Positions 7,762 through 16,197 are shown, counted from the first letter of the stretch. The stretch: DNA of 36,994 nucleotides from Clostridia bacterium (GCA_030527165.1 JAUNBH010000009.1:1-36994), one strand, 5' to 3'. Numbers and translations are program-made. The notes: generated by a model from the sequence alone, not told the origin.

Positions 7762-8436
7762 TCAGTCGGCACTGAATCTAATGCCGTTCTCAGCGGCGTA
7801 AGTCTCTGCATAGCTGCCGCTTGAGCCGAATATAGTCAACGAGGAGCTGCAGTTCTCAAAAGCCGCCTCGCCTATCTCTGTCACGGACTCCCCAATTGTC
7901 ACCGTCGTCAACGCCAGGCAGCCGCTGAATGCCCTCGCGCCTATCGCGGTCTCATTGTGTGCGATAGATATTCCGCCGAGTTTTATGCAGTCCGCAAACG
8001 CTTCGTCGCCTATAGTCAGCAGGTTCTCGCCCAGCTTTACGCTCGACATCATAGCGCAGCCTGCAAACGCGCGCTCGCATATATCCGTTATCTGCTCCCC
8101 TATCTCCACAAACGTGACATCAGTGCCCGCAAACGCCTCGGCGCCTATGTGCGTTATCGGCAGAAACTCGAGATAGTCTGGTATGAGCACGAACGTCTGG
8201 CTCCCGATGTACTTGATTATCTCTATGTGATCCTCGTACAGCAAGTACTCGAAGTCGTCCGTCCGCCTCACGGGCACGGGGGTTGGCGTGGGTTCCAATG
8301 TAGGTGTTGGAGTGGGAGTTTCCTCAGGCGTAGGCTCCAACGTAGCGGTGGGCTCGGTGGGGCCGAGGATATCGCAGCCTACCGCAAGTACGAGCAGCGC
8401 TGCGAGCAACGCGGCAACTCTCAGTTTTACCTTCAT
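7762..8436 (-). CDS. BspA-type leucine-rich-repeat lipoprotein
   Basis: Predicted surface lipoprotein of 224 residues. It has a signal peptide with lipobox A-V-G-C (Cys21), a Pro/Thr/Glu-rich spacer (about 27-56) and then LRR_5/BspA-like repeats of about 23 residues with the motif I-G-x-x-A-F-x-x-C/T-x-x-L (A-E-A-F-A-G, E-R-A-F-A-G-C, D-E-A-F-A-D-C, A-R-A-F-S-G-C, E-A-A-F-E-N-C). Such repeats usually mediate protein or matrix binding. ATG follows GGGAGGATG, only 13 bases after the RND gene stop, so the two are almost certainly cotranscribed. The spacer would lift the LRR domain off the membrane. A role as accessory to the pump is inference from position only. Confidence 0.85.
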   Translation of the reverse strand: MKVKLRVAALLAALLVLAVGCDILGPTEPTATLEPTPEETPTPTPTLEPTPTPVPVRRTDDFEYLLYEDHIEIIKYIGSQTFVLIPDYLEFLPITHIGAEAFAGTDVTFVEIGEQITDICERAFAGCAMMSSVKLGENLLTIGDEAFADCIKLGGISIAHNETAIGARAFSGCLALTTVTIGESVTEIGEAAFENCSSSLTIFGSSGSYAETYAAENGIRFSAD

Positions 8437-8449
8437 GTTACATCCTCCC

Positions 8450-11400
8450 TCAGTTTGCGGAATCGGGCTCCCCTATGTCGACCTTTTTGGGATTGCGCTT
8501 GCAGAGCACGTCGTACAGCAGCGGTACAACTATCAATGTCAAAAGCGTGGCGTAACCCAAGCCGCCGATTATCGTCGCCGCAATGGGCTGTAGTATGTCC
8601 GCTCCGGTTCCAACGCCAAACAGCAACGTCAGAAGACCCAACACCGTCGTTATTGTGGTCATCAGTATAGGCCTCAATCTGCTCTTGCCGGCCTCTATCA
8701 AAGCTTCCTTGCGTTCCATGCCGTCCTGCCGAAGCTTGTTCGTAAAATCTATGAACACTATGCCGTTGTTGACCACGACGCCAACCAACACCAGAAGCCC
8801 TATGAGGGCAATGACGCTTAGATTGAAGCCCAGTATGTACAGCATCAGTATCGCACCCGTGAATGCAAGCGGAACCGTCAGCATCACAATCAACGGCGAC
8901 AAGAACGACTGGAACTGTGCCACCATTATAGCATATATCAGCACGATTGCAAGTAGAATCATAAGTGTCAGATCCTCTAACATGTCCGATATCAGTTTGT
9001 TCTCGCCCATTTCTACGATGCTGTAACCCTCGGGCATGTCGTAGCCCGCGAGGAGCGCGTCAATCTCCCTGCCGATCCTGCCAACATTGTGGTCGATGTC
9101 GACTTCGGCGGTTATCTGACACAGGCGCACATAATCGCTGCGCGATATGCTGTTGTAGCCCTGTTCTACCGTCAACTCCGCTATATCGCCCAACAGCACC
9201 GTTTCATCGCCGCCGGCGGACGTGAGCTCCATATCCATTATGTCGCTGTACGACGCGCTCAGCGCCTCGTCCTTCGCTACGATTACCGGATATGCCGTGC
9301 CCTCGATGGTAATATCCGATGCGGACGCCTCCGTGCTCAACTCGCTCGATACCTGCGCGTATACCTGTGCGACGGTGAGCCCGTACTCCATGGCGGCGTT
9401 CTTATCCACGGTTATGCGCACTTCGTCAGACGCTTCGCCGAGCGTGCTGTCAACATTGTAGACGCCGTCTACATCCGATATGAGCGCGGCTATATCACTG
9501 CCTATGCGGGCGAGTTCATCGAGATCGTCGCCCTGCACATACAAATCTATTCCCGAGCCCAGATAGCTCGTAAGGCTGGTCAACACGTTGCTCGCAGACA
9601 CGGTCAGCGGCAAATCAGCGGCGGCGTCCACTATCTCCTGCGACACGGTCATACTCGTCTTATCCCTGTCCTCTTTGAGCACCACATACATGCTGAACCC
9701 GCTTGAGCCGCTCATCGACAGGCTAGAACCGCTGCCCTCCATCGCGCCTACGGTCTCAATCGCCTCGTTTTCCAGCAATCTGTCCATGAGCGTCGTCACC
9801 GCTTCCCTGCCGGCCTCCTGCGTCGTATCCTCGGACGTCTCTATGCTGACCATTATCTCGCTGAAGTCTGAATCCGGTATGAACTCCGTCCCCATAGACA
9901 GCACGAGTCCCACGGCTATGGCGAGCAACACGGACGCCGCAGTAAGCGGTAACCACTTACGCCCAAGACACCACGCAAGCGCTTTGGCATACCACCCGCT
10001 TACCTTATCGTGCAGCTTGCTCTTGTGCTGTTCCTTGTTCTTGAGCAACGTGGACGACAGCGCGGGTACGAGCGTAAGCGCCACAAGCAAGCTCGCTGTC
10101 AGAGAATACGCTATCGTAAGCCCCATGTCCGCGAATAGCTCCCTCGTCAGCCCCTGCGTAAACGCTATCGGCAGGAACACGCATACCGTGGTGAGGGTTG
10201 AGGCGATTATCGGTCCGGATATCTGCTTTGCGCCCGCCACCGCCGCCGCGGCGGCGCTCATGCCCTTCTGGCGCAGACGGTATATGTTTTCTATGGTGAC
10301 TATGCTGTTGTCGACTAACATGCCCACTCCGAGCGCCAACCCCGCCAGCGAAAGTATGTTGAGGTTGACATCAGTGAAGTACATGAGCACCACGGTCAGC
10401 ATGAGACTTATGGGTATGCTCACGCCAACTATTAGCGTGGAGCGCGCGCTCCTCAAGAACAACATCAGCACGATTACCGCCAGAACGGCGCCATAGAGCA
10501 GATTGCTTATTACCGTGCCAATGACGATGTCGATGTAAACGCCTTGATCCATCAGCATGACGACCTCACCGTCTTCCTGCTGAGCATTGATATCCTCTAT
10601 CGTCTCGCGCAGCTCCCTCGATACTGCCGTCGTCGAGTAGTTGCTCTGTTTCTGCACTATCATCAACAGCCCGTTTGCCGAGTTGAGCTTCGCGTAGACC
10701 TCGCCCTCGTTGTTTGATATCTGTATGTCGGCTATGTCTTCAAGCGTTATTGCGCCAATATCCGCCTCCTCAACGCGCAGAAGCTCCAGGGACTTCACCT
10801 CGTCCAATGACGAGAACGGCTCGCCCACCTTGACCGCCATGCGCGCGTCTTCGTTGAGCACGTAACCTGCCGGAAGCGAGAAATTATCCGCGGTCAGCAG
10901 TTGGCTCAGCATATCCGCGGTTACCGCTCCACCAACGTTCGCCTGCGCCAGCGCCTCGTCACGCGCTCTCTCAAACGCCTCTCGCGCGGCAGCGAGTTCC
11001 GCTTCCGCCGCCTCGAGCGCAGCCGTTGTCTCCTCAACCGTGTTCTCGAGCTGCGACATTCCGGAGTTTAGCGCCGCTTCCTGCCTGGCTATCTCCTCCA
11101 GCGCGGCGTTTAGCTCCGCACGGCTTTGCTCGATGGTGTCCAAGCCGCTCTCGCACTGCGCTATGCCCTCGTTGACCTGCGCCAACAGCGCATTTAGTTC
11201 ATCCACTGTGGGGTTCCCGAGTTCCTCGAGCGCCGCGACGAGCGCGTCGCGCTGCTCTACAAGGCGAGCGAGCGCCTCGACCAGTATCGTGCGCTGCGAC
11301 TGCTGCTGTTCCAGCTCGGCGCGGACGCGGGCTATTTCCTCATCGACCTCCGCTATCTCCCGCTCGAGCCGCGCGCGTTCCTCATCGTACTCCGCGCCCT

Positions 11401-12412
11401 CCGGAAGCGCCTCAAGCGCCGCAACCAGCTCCGCGCGCCGCTGCTGCAGCGCCTCGAGCTCCGCGGTGACAGCGGCTATATCCTCGTCTATGCTAACTAT
11501 GGCGCCTTCGGCGAGCACTATCGCCGCGTTTAGCTCGTCCAAGCTCTCCGCGCCCAGAATCAGCGTCACAAGCTGCGCCCTGCGCTCCGTCAGTTCCGCG
11601 AGCGTCTGCTCTGTCTCCAACTGCGCCAACTGAAGCTGCGCCAGTCCGGCGTTTACCTCCTGGCGCGCGGCGCGGAGCGCTATCTGCGCAGCCCTGATCT
11701 CCGCTTCGGCGTCTGCGGACTGGTTATTCAGTTCATCCCAACCGGAATCTATTTCCGCCTGCGCGGCGTCGAGCTCGTCCTCGACCTTCGCCAATTCCTC
11801 GTTTACTACCTCGAGTATCCTGTGGTTTAGGTCGTCTATCTTGTCGGATGACAGCGTTATGTTGATGTACTCCTCCGTCGCGCCCATGGAGCTGACGCTC
11901 GCAACGCCGTCTACGCGCTCTATGGGCCTGAGTACGTTCTCCTCGACATACCGCGTCAATTCCGCTCCGTGCAGCCCGCCTGCCGACACGCTTATACACG
12001 CCACCGGCAGCATGTCTGGGTTTATCTTCATGTAGACGGGCGTTCCCACGGCGTCCTCAAGCTGCCCCGTCACCATGTCAATGCGGCTGCTTAGCTCAAT
12101 TATGGCGCTGTCCATGTTCGCATCCTGCGCGTATTGCAGTATTATAACGCTCACGTTCTCAGCCGATGTGCTGCGCACGCTCTCTATTCCGCTGAGCGTG
12201 GATATGGCGCTCTCAAGCGGCGTGGTCAGAGCGGTCTCAACCTTTTCGGGGCTCGCGCCCGCATATGTCGTGTACACCACCACGTACGGAAAGTCCATGC
12301 TCGGCAGCAAATCGGTAGTCAGATTCGTGAATGCGATTACGCCAAGTACAATGACGAGAAAAACCGCGATTATCACGGTCAGCGGCTTTTTGACGCTAAA
12401 TGAAGACAGCAC
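8450..12412 (-). CDS. RND-superfamily (HAE1/SwrC-like) transporter with coiled-coil insert
   Basis: A 1320-residue RND permease, with family-typical membrane and porter segments in two repeats: N-terminal helix (about 10-30), then R-S-A-R-S-T-L-I-V-G-V-S-I-P-I-S-L and G-V-G-M-L-V-D-N-S-I-V-T-I-E-N, and in the second repeat V-V-V-N-N-G-I-V-F-I-D-F. The TM4 Asp pair of AcrB is Asp-Asn here and the TM10 Lys is Asn, as I recall for Firmicutes SwrC relatives. Residues about 196-492 are an Ala/Glu/Leu-rich coiled coil inserted where AcrB has its TolC-docking subdomain. Ordinary homologues are about 1050 aa. The start is GTG 12412 after GGGAG. No membrane-fusion or outer-membrane partner is nearby. 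It could export lipids, surfactants or drugs. Confidence 0.9.
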   Translation of the reverse strand: MLSSFSVKKPLTVIIAVFLVIVLGVIAFTNLTTDLLPSMDFPYVVVYTTYAGASPEKVETALTTPLESAISTLSGIESVRSTSAENVSVIILQYAQDANMDSAIIELSSRIDMVTGQLEDAVGTPVYMKINPDMLPVACISVSAGGLHGAELTRYVEENVLRPIERVDGVASVSSMGATEEYINITLSSDKIDDLNHRILEVVNEELAKVEDELDAAQAEIDSGWDELNNQSADAEAEIRAAQIALRAARQEVNAGLAQLQLAQLETEQTLAELTERRAQLVTLILGAESLDELNAAIVLAEGAIVSIDEDIAAVTAELEALQQRRAELVAALEALPEGAEYDEERARLEREIAEVDEEIARVRAELEQQQSQRTILVEALARLVEQRDALVAALEELGNPTVDELNALLAQVNEGIAQCESGLDTIEQSRAELNAALEEIARQEAALNSGMSQLENTVEETTAALEAAEAELAAAREAFERARDEALAQANVGGAVTADMLSQLLTADNFSLPAGYVLNEDARMAVKVGEPFSSLDEVKSLELLRVEEADIGAITLEDIADIQISNNEGEVYAKLNSANGLLMIVQKQSNYSTTAVSRELRETIEDINAQQEDGEVVMLMDQGVYIDIVIGTVISNLLYGAVLAVIVLMLFLRSARSTLIVGVSIPISLMLTVVLMYFTDVNLNILSLAGLALGVGMLVDNSIVTIENIYRLRQKGMSAAAAAVAGAKQISGPIIASTLTTVCVFLPIAFTQGLTRELFADMGLTIAYSLTASLLVALTLVPALSSTLLKNKEQHKSKLHDKVSGWYAKALAWCLGRKWLPLTAASVLLAIAVGLVLSMGTEFIPDSDFSEIMVSIETSEDTTQEAGREAVTTLMDRLLENEAIETVGAMEGSGSSLSMSGSSGFSMYVVLKEDRDKTSMTVSQEIVDAAADLPLTVSASNVLTSLTSYLGSGIDLYVQGDDLDELARIGSDIAALISDVDGVYNVDSTLGEASDEVRITVDKNAAMEYGLTVAQVYAQVSSELSTEASASDITIEGTAYPVIVAKDEALSASYSDIMDMELTSAGGDETVLLGDIAELTVEQGYNSISRSDYVRLCQITAEVDIDHNVGRIGREIDALLAGYDMPEGYSIVEMGENKLISDMLEDLTLMILLAIVLIYAIMVAQFQSFLSPLIVMLTVPLAFTGAILMLYILGFNLSVIALIGLLVLVGVVVNNGIVFIDFTNKLRQDGMERKEALIEAGKSRLRPILMTTITTVLGLLTLLFGVGTGADILQPIAATIIGGLGYATLLTLIVVPLLYDVLCKRNPKKVDIGEPDSAN

Positions 12413-12442
12413 AATTACAAGCTCCCACGTTTTATTCGTACG

Positions 12443-12471
12443 ATTATATCACAGCAACAATACAGTTGGCC
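12443..12471 (-). promoter_or_regulatory. Promoter of the RND-LRR lipoprotein operon
   Basis: An extended -10 element, TG-A-TATAAT (TATAAT at 12443-12448), lies about 30 bases before the GTG start on the minus strand. The -35 region (12466-12471) is a poor match, which is usual with extended -10 promoters. Confidence 0.55.
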
Positions 12472-12542
12472 TCCATTACTTGCAGTCGTTCTTTACCAAA
12501 CTGTGAACTTATTTCAAACTAAAGCGGCTGTCGTTCCCGCGC

Positions 12543-13277
12543 TCAGCAGTAGTAGCTTATCCTGCCCCTGAATATGCGCTTCAGCATCTCCGAGAGCGCA
12601 CTGTCGCACTCGCCTGTGAGGTCGTATACCACCACATGCTCCGGCGCCAGGCACACTATGAGATTCATTATCCCGTCATCGCCGCACGCCTCGCAATCTA
12701 TGCGCGTATCCTTGTCGTCCGTAATCGTGCAGGATCTGTCCGCGTGTATTATGACGCGCAACTCGCCGGTATGCGGTATGTACGGCAGCATGCCGCAGTT
12801 GAAGAAACCCACGAAATCCATATACTCGTCCTTCAGCACATGCCTCCTAAACGCCGCATCCACCGCGAGCGCCCAGCACGCGGGCAAGTCCTGCAGCCTG
12901 AAGCGCAGGAACCCGTCTATGTTAAACCTGTCGTTTTCGCTGAAAAAATCGTGCAGCTGATTCGTCACCATAGCGTCCAGGGAGTACGAGCGCACGCCGT
13001 TAATCGCGTCGGGCAGCAGACTGCGCTTTTCCTCAGAAGTCAGCGGCAGGAGACTTATCAGCGAGGCTATCTCGCAGTATGCTATGTCGCGCAGCACGAG
13101 CTGTGACAGCGCGGTTATCCACTTGTCGCCACCGTTCTCGTCCACTTCAAATGTGAGTTCAGGGCCGCCGGAATCCGCGCGCACGACGTATTCCGCGCCC
13201 ACAGCCGCCAACCTCCGCTGAAGTATTGAACTTATGTCGATGTCATAGCCATCATATGCTATCGTTATTGTCCTCAC
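12543..13277 (-). CDS. ytxC: Putative sporulation protein YtxC
   Basis: A YtxC-family protein of 244 residues, a family linked to sporulation but of unknown biochemical role. The recognisable core is N-I-D-G-F-L-R-F-R-L-Q-D-L, followed by D-E-Y-M-D-F-V-G-F-F. The N-terminal part lacks other known motifs. Its position beside thrS, here divergent, matches Bacillus, where ytxC is also next to thrS. I chose GTG 13277 because GGAGG lies 6 bases upstream; the ATG at 13292 overlaps that site and would add five residues. Only a weak hairpin follows before the RND promoter. Confidence 0.8.
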   Translation of the reverse strand: MRTITIAYDGYDIDISSILQRRLAAVGAEYVVRADSGGPELTFEVDENGGDKWITALSQLVLRDIAYCEIASLISLLPLTSEEKRSLLPDAINGVRSYSLDAMVTNQLHDFFSENDRFNIDGFLRFRLQDLPACWALAVDAAFRRHVLKDEYMDFVGFFNCGMLPYIPHTGELRVIIHADRSCTITDDKDTRIDCEACGDDGIMNLIVCLAPEHVVVYDLTGECDSALSEMLKRIFRGRISYYC

Positions 13278-13399
13278 GCGCACCCTCCGCATTGATACCG
13301 TTCTATTGCTTCTGTATTGATATGCGCACCGCGCCCGGTCTGTGTTTTAATATGCGCAGGGCGGCGGCCGATTTTTCATCCAAGTGTTTTGTTTGTCTG

Positions 13400-13428
13400 T
13401 TGACTTTGCGCCGCAAAGGGCATATAAT
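13400..13428 (+). promoter_or_regulatory. thrS promoter
   Basis: TTGACT (13400-13405), a 17-base spacer and TATAAT (13423-13428), close to sigma-A consensus. Transcription would start near 13434-13436, exactly at the base of T-box stem I. Confidence 0.88.
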
Positions 13429-13433
13429 ACCCT

Positions 13434-13656
13434 CGGACTATCGGAAGACGACCACAGCTTCGCCCCGCCCCAGCCATTTCAGAGAGACGCGCCGCCGGCT
13501 GCAAGCGCGTTATGGACGGCGGATGCCATCACCACTGTGCGATTCCGACGCGCGGAGCGCGTTACAGCTTCGAATACGAGTGGGTTTATCCAATTAGGGT
13601 GGAACCGCGGGTGTACTCCCGTCCCTAGCTTTTAGCTTGCGGACGGTTTTTATTTT
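13434..13656 (+). ncRNA. T-box leader (tRNA-Thr sensing riboswitch) of thrS
   Basis: The thrS leader binds uncharged tRNA-Thr and switches from terminator to antiterminator. Stem I base: CGGA (13434-13437) pairs with TCCG (13544-13547), and ATCG (13440-13443) with CGAT (13540-13543). The inner helix pairs CACAG (13453-13457) with CTGTG (13535-13539). Directly 5' of the latter is the specifier ACC (Thr, 13531-13533) followed by the usual purine A. AGAGAG (13481-13486) is the conserved stem I motif. The T-box AGGGTGGAACCGCGGG is at 13596-13611. The terminator is CCGTCC (13619-13624) / GGACGG (13641-13646) followed by a T-rich run to 13656. Pairings were drawn by eye. Confidence 0.95.
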
Positions 13657-13669
13657 ATGGAGGTACGTT

Positions 13670-15610
13670 ATGAACATCACTTTCCCCGATGGCTCCGTGC
13701 GTCAGTATGACGACGGCGTCAACGCGCTGGCAATCGCCGAGAGCATAAGCCCTCGGCTGAGAAAAGCTACTCTCGCAGCGGAGCTGGACGGACAGCTCGT
13801 CGACGCACGCACTCCGATTTGCGGCGACCACTCGCTTCGCCTGCTGACGTTTGCGGACGACGGCGGCCGCTTTGCCTACCGCCATACGGCATCACACATA
13901 CTCGCCCAGGCGGTCAAGCGCCTGTTTCCCGATGCAAAGCTCGCAATAGGGCCTGCTATTGAGAACGGTTTTTATTATGACTTTGACACGGACGCGGGTT
14001 TCACACCGGAAGATTTAGTCAAAATTGAGGGCGAAATGCTAAAGCTGACGCAGGAGAACCTCCCTTTGGAGCGCTTTGAATTGCCGCGCCACGAGGCGAT
14101 AGAGTTCATGCGCTCTCTCGGCGAGCCGTACAAGGTCGAGCTTATAGAGGATCTGCCCGTCGACTCAGTAATCAGATTTTACAGGCAGGGTGATTTCGTC
14201 GACCTGTGCGCCGGACCGCATCTCGAGAGCACGGGCAAGGTCAAGAACTTCAAGCTCATGAGCGTCGCCGGGGCGTACTGGCGCGGCAGTGAGAAGAATA
14301 AGATGCTAAAGCGCATATACGGCACCGCCTTTGAAAAGAGAGCTGACCTCGATGCGTACATCACGCAGCTGGAGGAGGCGAAGAAGCGCGACCACAACAA
14401 GCTCGGTCGCGAACTGGAGCTGTTCACCACTGTGGACATAATCGGACAAGGACTGCCCATACTGTTGCCGAAGGGCGCGCGTGTCATTCAGCTGCTGCAG
14501 CGCTTTGTAGAGGACGAGGAGCAGCGCAGGGGCTATATGCTCACTAAGACGCCATTCATGGCAAAGCGTGACCTCTACAAAATCTCCGGGCACTGGGATC
14601 ATTACCGCGAAGGCATGTTCATCATGGGCGACGCCGAAGACGAAGACGCCGAAGTGTTTGCATTGCGCCCCATGACATGCCCGTTCCAGTTCATGGCGTA
14701 TCTCAACCGCGCCCGCTCATACAGGGATCTGCCCATGCGCTTCAATGAGACGTCCTCACTGTTTCGCAATGAATCCTCCGGTGAGATGCACGGCCTGATA
14801 AGGCTGCGGCAGTTTACAATATCGGAGGGGCATCTCGCCTGCCGTCCTGACCAGGTCGAGGAGGAATTCCGCGGCTGCCTGGATTTGGCGAAGTTCTTCC
14901 TCACCGCCATAGGCCTCGAAAACGACGTGACATACAGGTTCTCCAAGTGGGACGAGAACGACACGGACAAGTATATCGGCGGCAAGGAGAGTTGGGAGGC
15001 CACCCAGTCCATGATGCGCGACATACTCCACGACTTGGACGTACCCTTCACCGAAGCCGACGGCGAAGCGGCGTTCTACGGCCCCAAGCTGGATATACAG
15101 TCCAAGAACGTCCACGGCAAAGAGGATACGCTGATAACCATACAGATAGACTTTCAGCTCGCGGAGCGCTTCGGCATGACGTATGTCGACACCGACGGCG
15201 AGAAGAAATACCCATACGTCATACACCGCACCTCTATGGGCTGCTATGAGCGCACGCTGGCGCTGCTTATAGAGAAATACGCCGGCGCGCTGCCCACCTG
15301 GATAGCGCCCGTACAGGTCAAGGTGCTCGCTATGACAGACCGCACACACGCCGCCGCAGAGGAAGTGCGCGCGCGATTGGAGGCGCTCGGCCTGCGCGTG
15401 GAATGCGACCTGCGCAACGAAAAAATCGGCTTCAAAATACGCGAAGCGCAGATGCAGAAGATACCGTATATGCTCGTCATAGGCGACAAGGAAGTGGAGA
15501 ACAGTGTGGTGGCGGTTCGCTCTCGAAAGGGCGGCGACCTCGGCACAATGGCGCTCGAGGAGTTCCAGGCAAAGCTCCTCGCCGAAGTGAGCACTCGGGC
15601 GCACGACTGA
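13670..15610 (+). CDS. thrS: Threonine--tRNA ligase
   Basis: Class II synthetase that charges tRNA-Thr (646 aa). In order: a TGS domain (about 1-62), an editing domain with H-T-A-S-H and D-L-C-A-G-P-H-L that removes mischarged Ser, the catalytic core and an anticodon-binding domain (about 545-640). Zinc ligands are likely the Cys in M-T-C-P-F-Q-F, the His in S-E-G-H-L-A-C and the His in Y-V-I-H-R-T-S-M-G-C-Y-E-R. M-T-C-P-F-Q-F replaces the common M-N-C-P-G-H, marking a distinct subfamily. The start is ATG 13670 after GGAGG; the in-frame TTG at 13637 lies inside the T-box terminator and is rejected. Expression is controlled by the upstream T-box. Confidence 0.97.
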   Translation: MNITFPDGSVRQYDDGVNALAIAESISPRLRKATLAAELDGQLVDARTPICGDHSLRLLTFADDGGRFAYRHTASHILAQAVKRLFPDAKLAIGPAIENGFYYDFDTDAGFTPEDLVKIEGEMLKLTQENLPLERFELPRHEAIEFMRSLGEPYKVELIEDLPVDSVIRFYRQGDFVDLCAGPHLESTGKVKNFKLMSVAGAYWRGSEKNKMLKRIYGTAFEKRADLDAYITQLEEAKKRDHNKLGRELELFTTVDIIGQGLPILLPKGARVIQLLQRFVEDEEQRRGYMLTKTPFMAKRDLYKISGHWDHYREGMFIMGDAEDEDAEVFALRPMTCPFQFMAYLNRARSYRDLPMRFNETSSLFRNESSGEMHGLIRLRQFTISEGHLACRPDQVEEEFRGCLDLAKFFLTAIGLENDVTYRFSKWDENDTDKYIGGKESWEATQSMMRDILHDLDVPFTEADGEAAFYGPKLDIQSKNVHGKEDTLITIQIDFQLAERFGMTYVDTDGEKKYPYVIHRTSMGCYERTLALLIEKYAGALPTWIAPVQVKVLAMTDRTHAAAEEVRARLEALGLRVECDLRNEKIGFKIREAQMQKIPYMLVIGDKEVENSVVAVRSRKGGDLGTMALEEFQAKLLAEVSTRAHD

Positions 15611-15684
15611 CGGCCTCACGGCATTCACGGGCGTCACGCCTCAGATGGCGCCCGCGAGCACATTGAAATATATAAAAATCGCGC

Positions 15685-15712
15685 TTGACATGCGTCGCAG
15701 GGCTGTTATAAT
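15685..15712 (+). promoter_or_regulatory. Promoter of the PerR/Fur regulator gene
   Basis: Consensus TTGACA (15685-15690), a 16-base spacer and TATAAT (15707-15712), with a TG one base upstream of the -10 element. It is one of the strongest predicted promoters in the window and needs repression to be held down, which fits the operator directly downstream. Confidence 0.88.
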
Positions 15713-15716
15713 CAAC

Positions 15717-15739
15717 TTGAGATTGATTCTCATTCTCAA
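15717..15739 (+). promoter_or_regulatory. Fur/PerR-type operator
   Basis: A 23-base imperfect inverted repeat with outer arms TTGAGA and TCTCAA. Its core, TGAGATTGATTCTCA (15718-15732), has the 7-1-7 layout of Fur-family boxes, and a 19-base register matches the classical Fur box at about 14 positions. It covers the likely transcription start and ends against the ribosome site of the regulator gene, so autorepression is the natural reading. Confidence 0.75.
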
Positions 15740-15748
15740 GGAGGCGGA

Positions 15749-16126
15749 ATGTATTCCACGAAGCAGCGCAGTCTGATACTCTCTACGCTCTCGACGCACG
15801 GCTATCACCCTACGGCGGATGAACTGCGCGCCGAGATAGTCCGGCAGGGCCACGAGATATCGACCGCTACTGTCTATCGCAATCTGCGGCAGCTGTGCGA
15901 CAGCGGCAGCATAATGCGGATACAGATACCAGACGCTTCCGACAGGTATGATGCGGTCAATGACGGTCATTATCACCTCATCTGCGAGCGCTGCGGAAGC
16001 GTTTCGGATGTGCCTCGGGAGGCGATGCCGGACTTCGCGGTTTGCGTCCGTGAGAAGTGCGGCTGTGAGGTGAACAGCGCCAGCGTGCTGCTGTACGGCG
16101 TGTGCGCGCAGTGTAAACGGCCATAG
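15749..16126 (+). CDS. Fur-family metalloregulator, PerR-like
   Basis: DNA-binding repressor of 125 residues. A winged helix contains H-P-T-A-D-E-L and T-A-T-V-Y-R-N-L, and the dimerisation/metal domain contains D-R-Y-D-A, G-H-Y-H-L-I-C-E-R-C-G and a C-terminal C-A-Q-C. The two C-x-x-C pairs form the structural zinc site. By eye, all five regulatory ligands of Bacillus PerR (H37, D85, H91, H93, D104) have counterparts here: the His of H-P-T-A-D, the Asp of R-Y-D, both His of H-Y-H and the Asp of S-V-S-D-V. That supports PerR over Fur or Zur. The following rubrerythrin gene supports a peroxide-stress role. ATG 15749 follows AAGGAGG. The operator, however, looks more Fur-like. Confidence 0.88.
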   Translation: MYSTKQRSLILSTLSTHGYHPTADELRAEIVRQGHEISTATVYRNLRQLCDSGSIMRIQIPDASDRYDAVNDGHYHLICERCGSVSDVPREAMPDFAVCVREKCGCEVNSASVLLYGVCAQCKRP

Positions 16127-16197
16127 TGACAGTGGTATGCCACGGGCCGTTCGGGCAACAATCAACATGAAAAATTAAAATCGAAGGGAGAACAAAC

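Noticed and set aside
11040-11633. Ser/Ala-rich 197-residue frame on the + strand
   Set aside because: It is antisense to the Ala/Glu/Leu-rich coiled coil of the RND gene and results from its codon composition.
14756-15637. 293-residue minus-strand frame opposite thrS
   Set aside because: It is an antisense shadow in a GC-rich genome; it has no recognisable domain and lies fully over a well-supported gene.
15625-15655. Hairpin after thrS (GGGCG / CGCCC)
   Set aside because: The stem is short with a long loop and no T-tract, so it is too weak to call a terminator.
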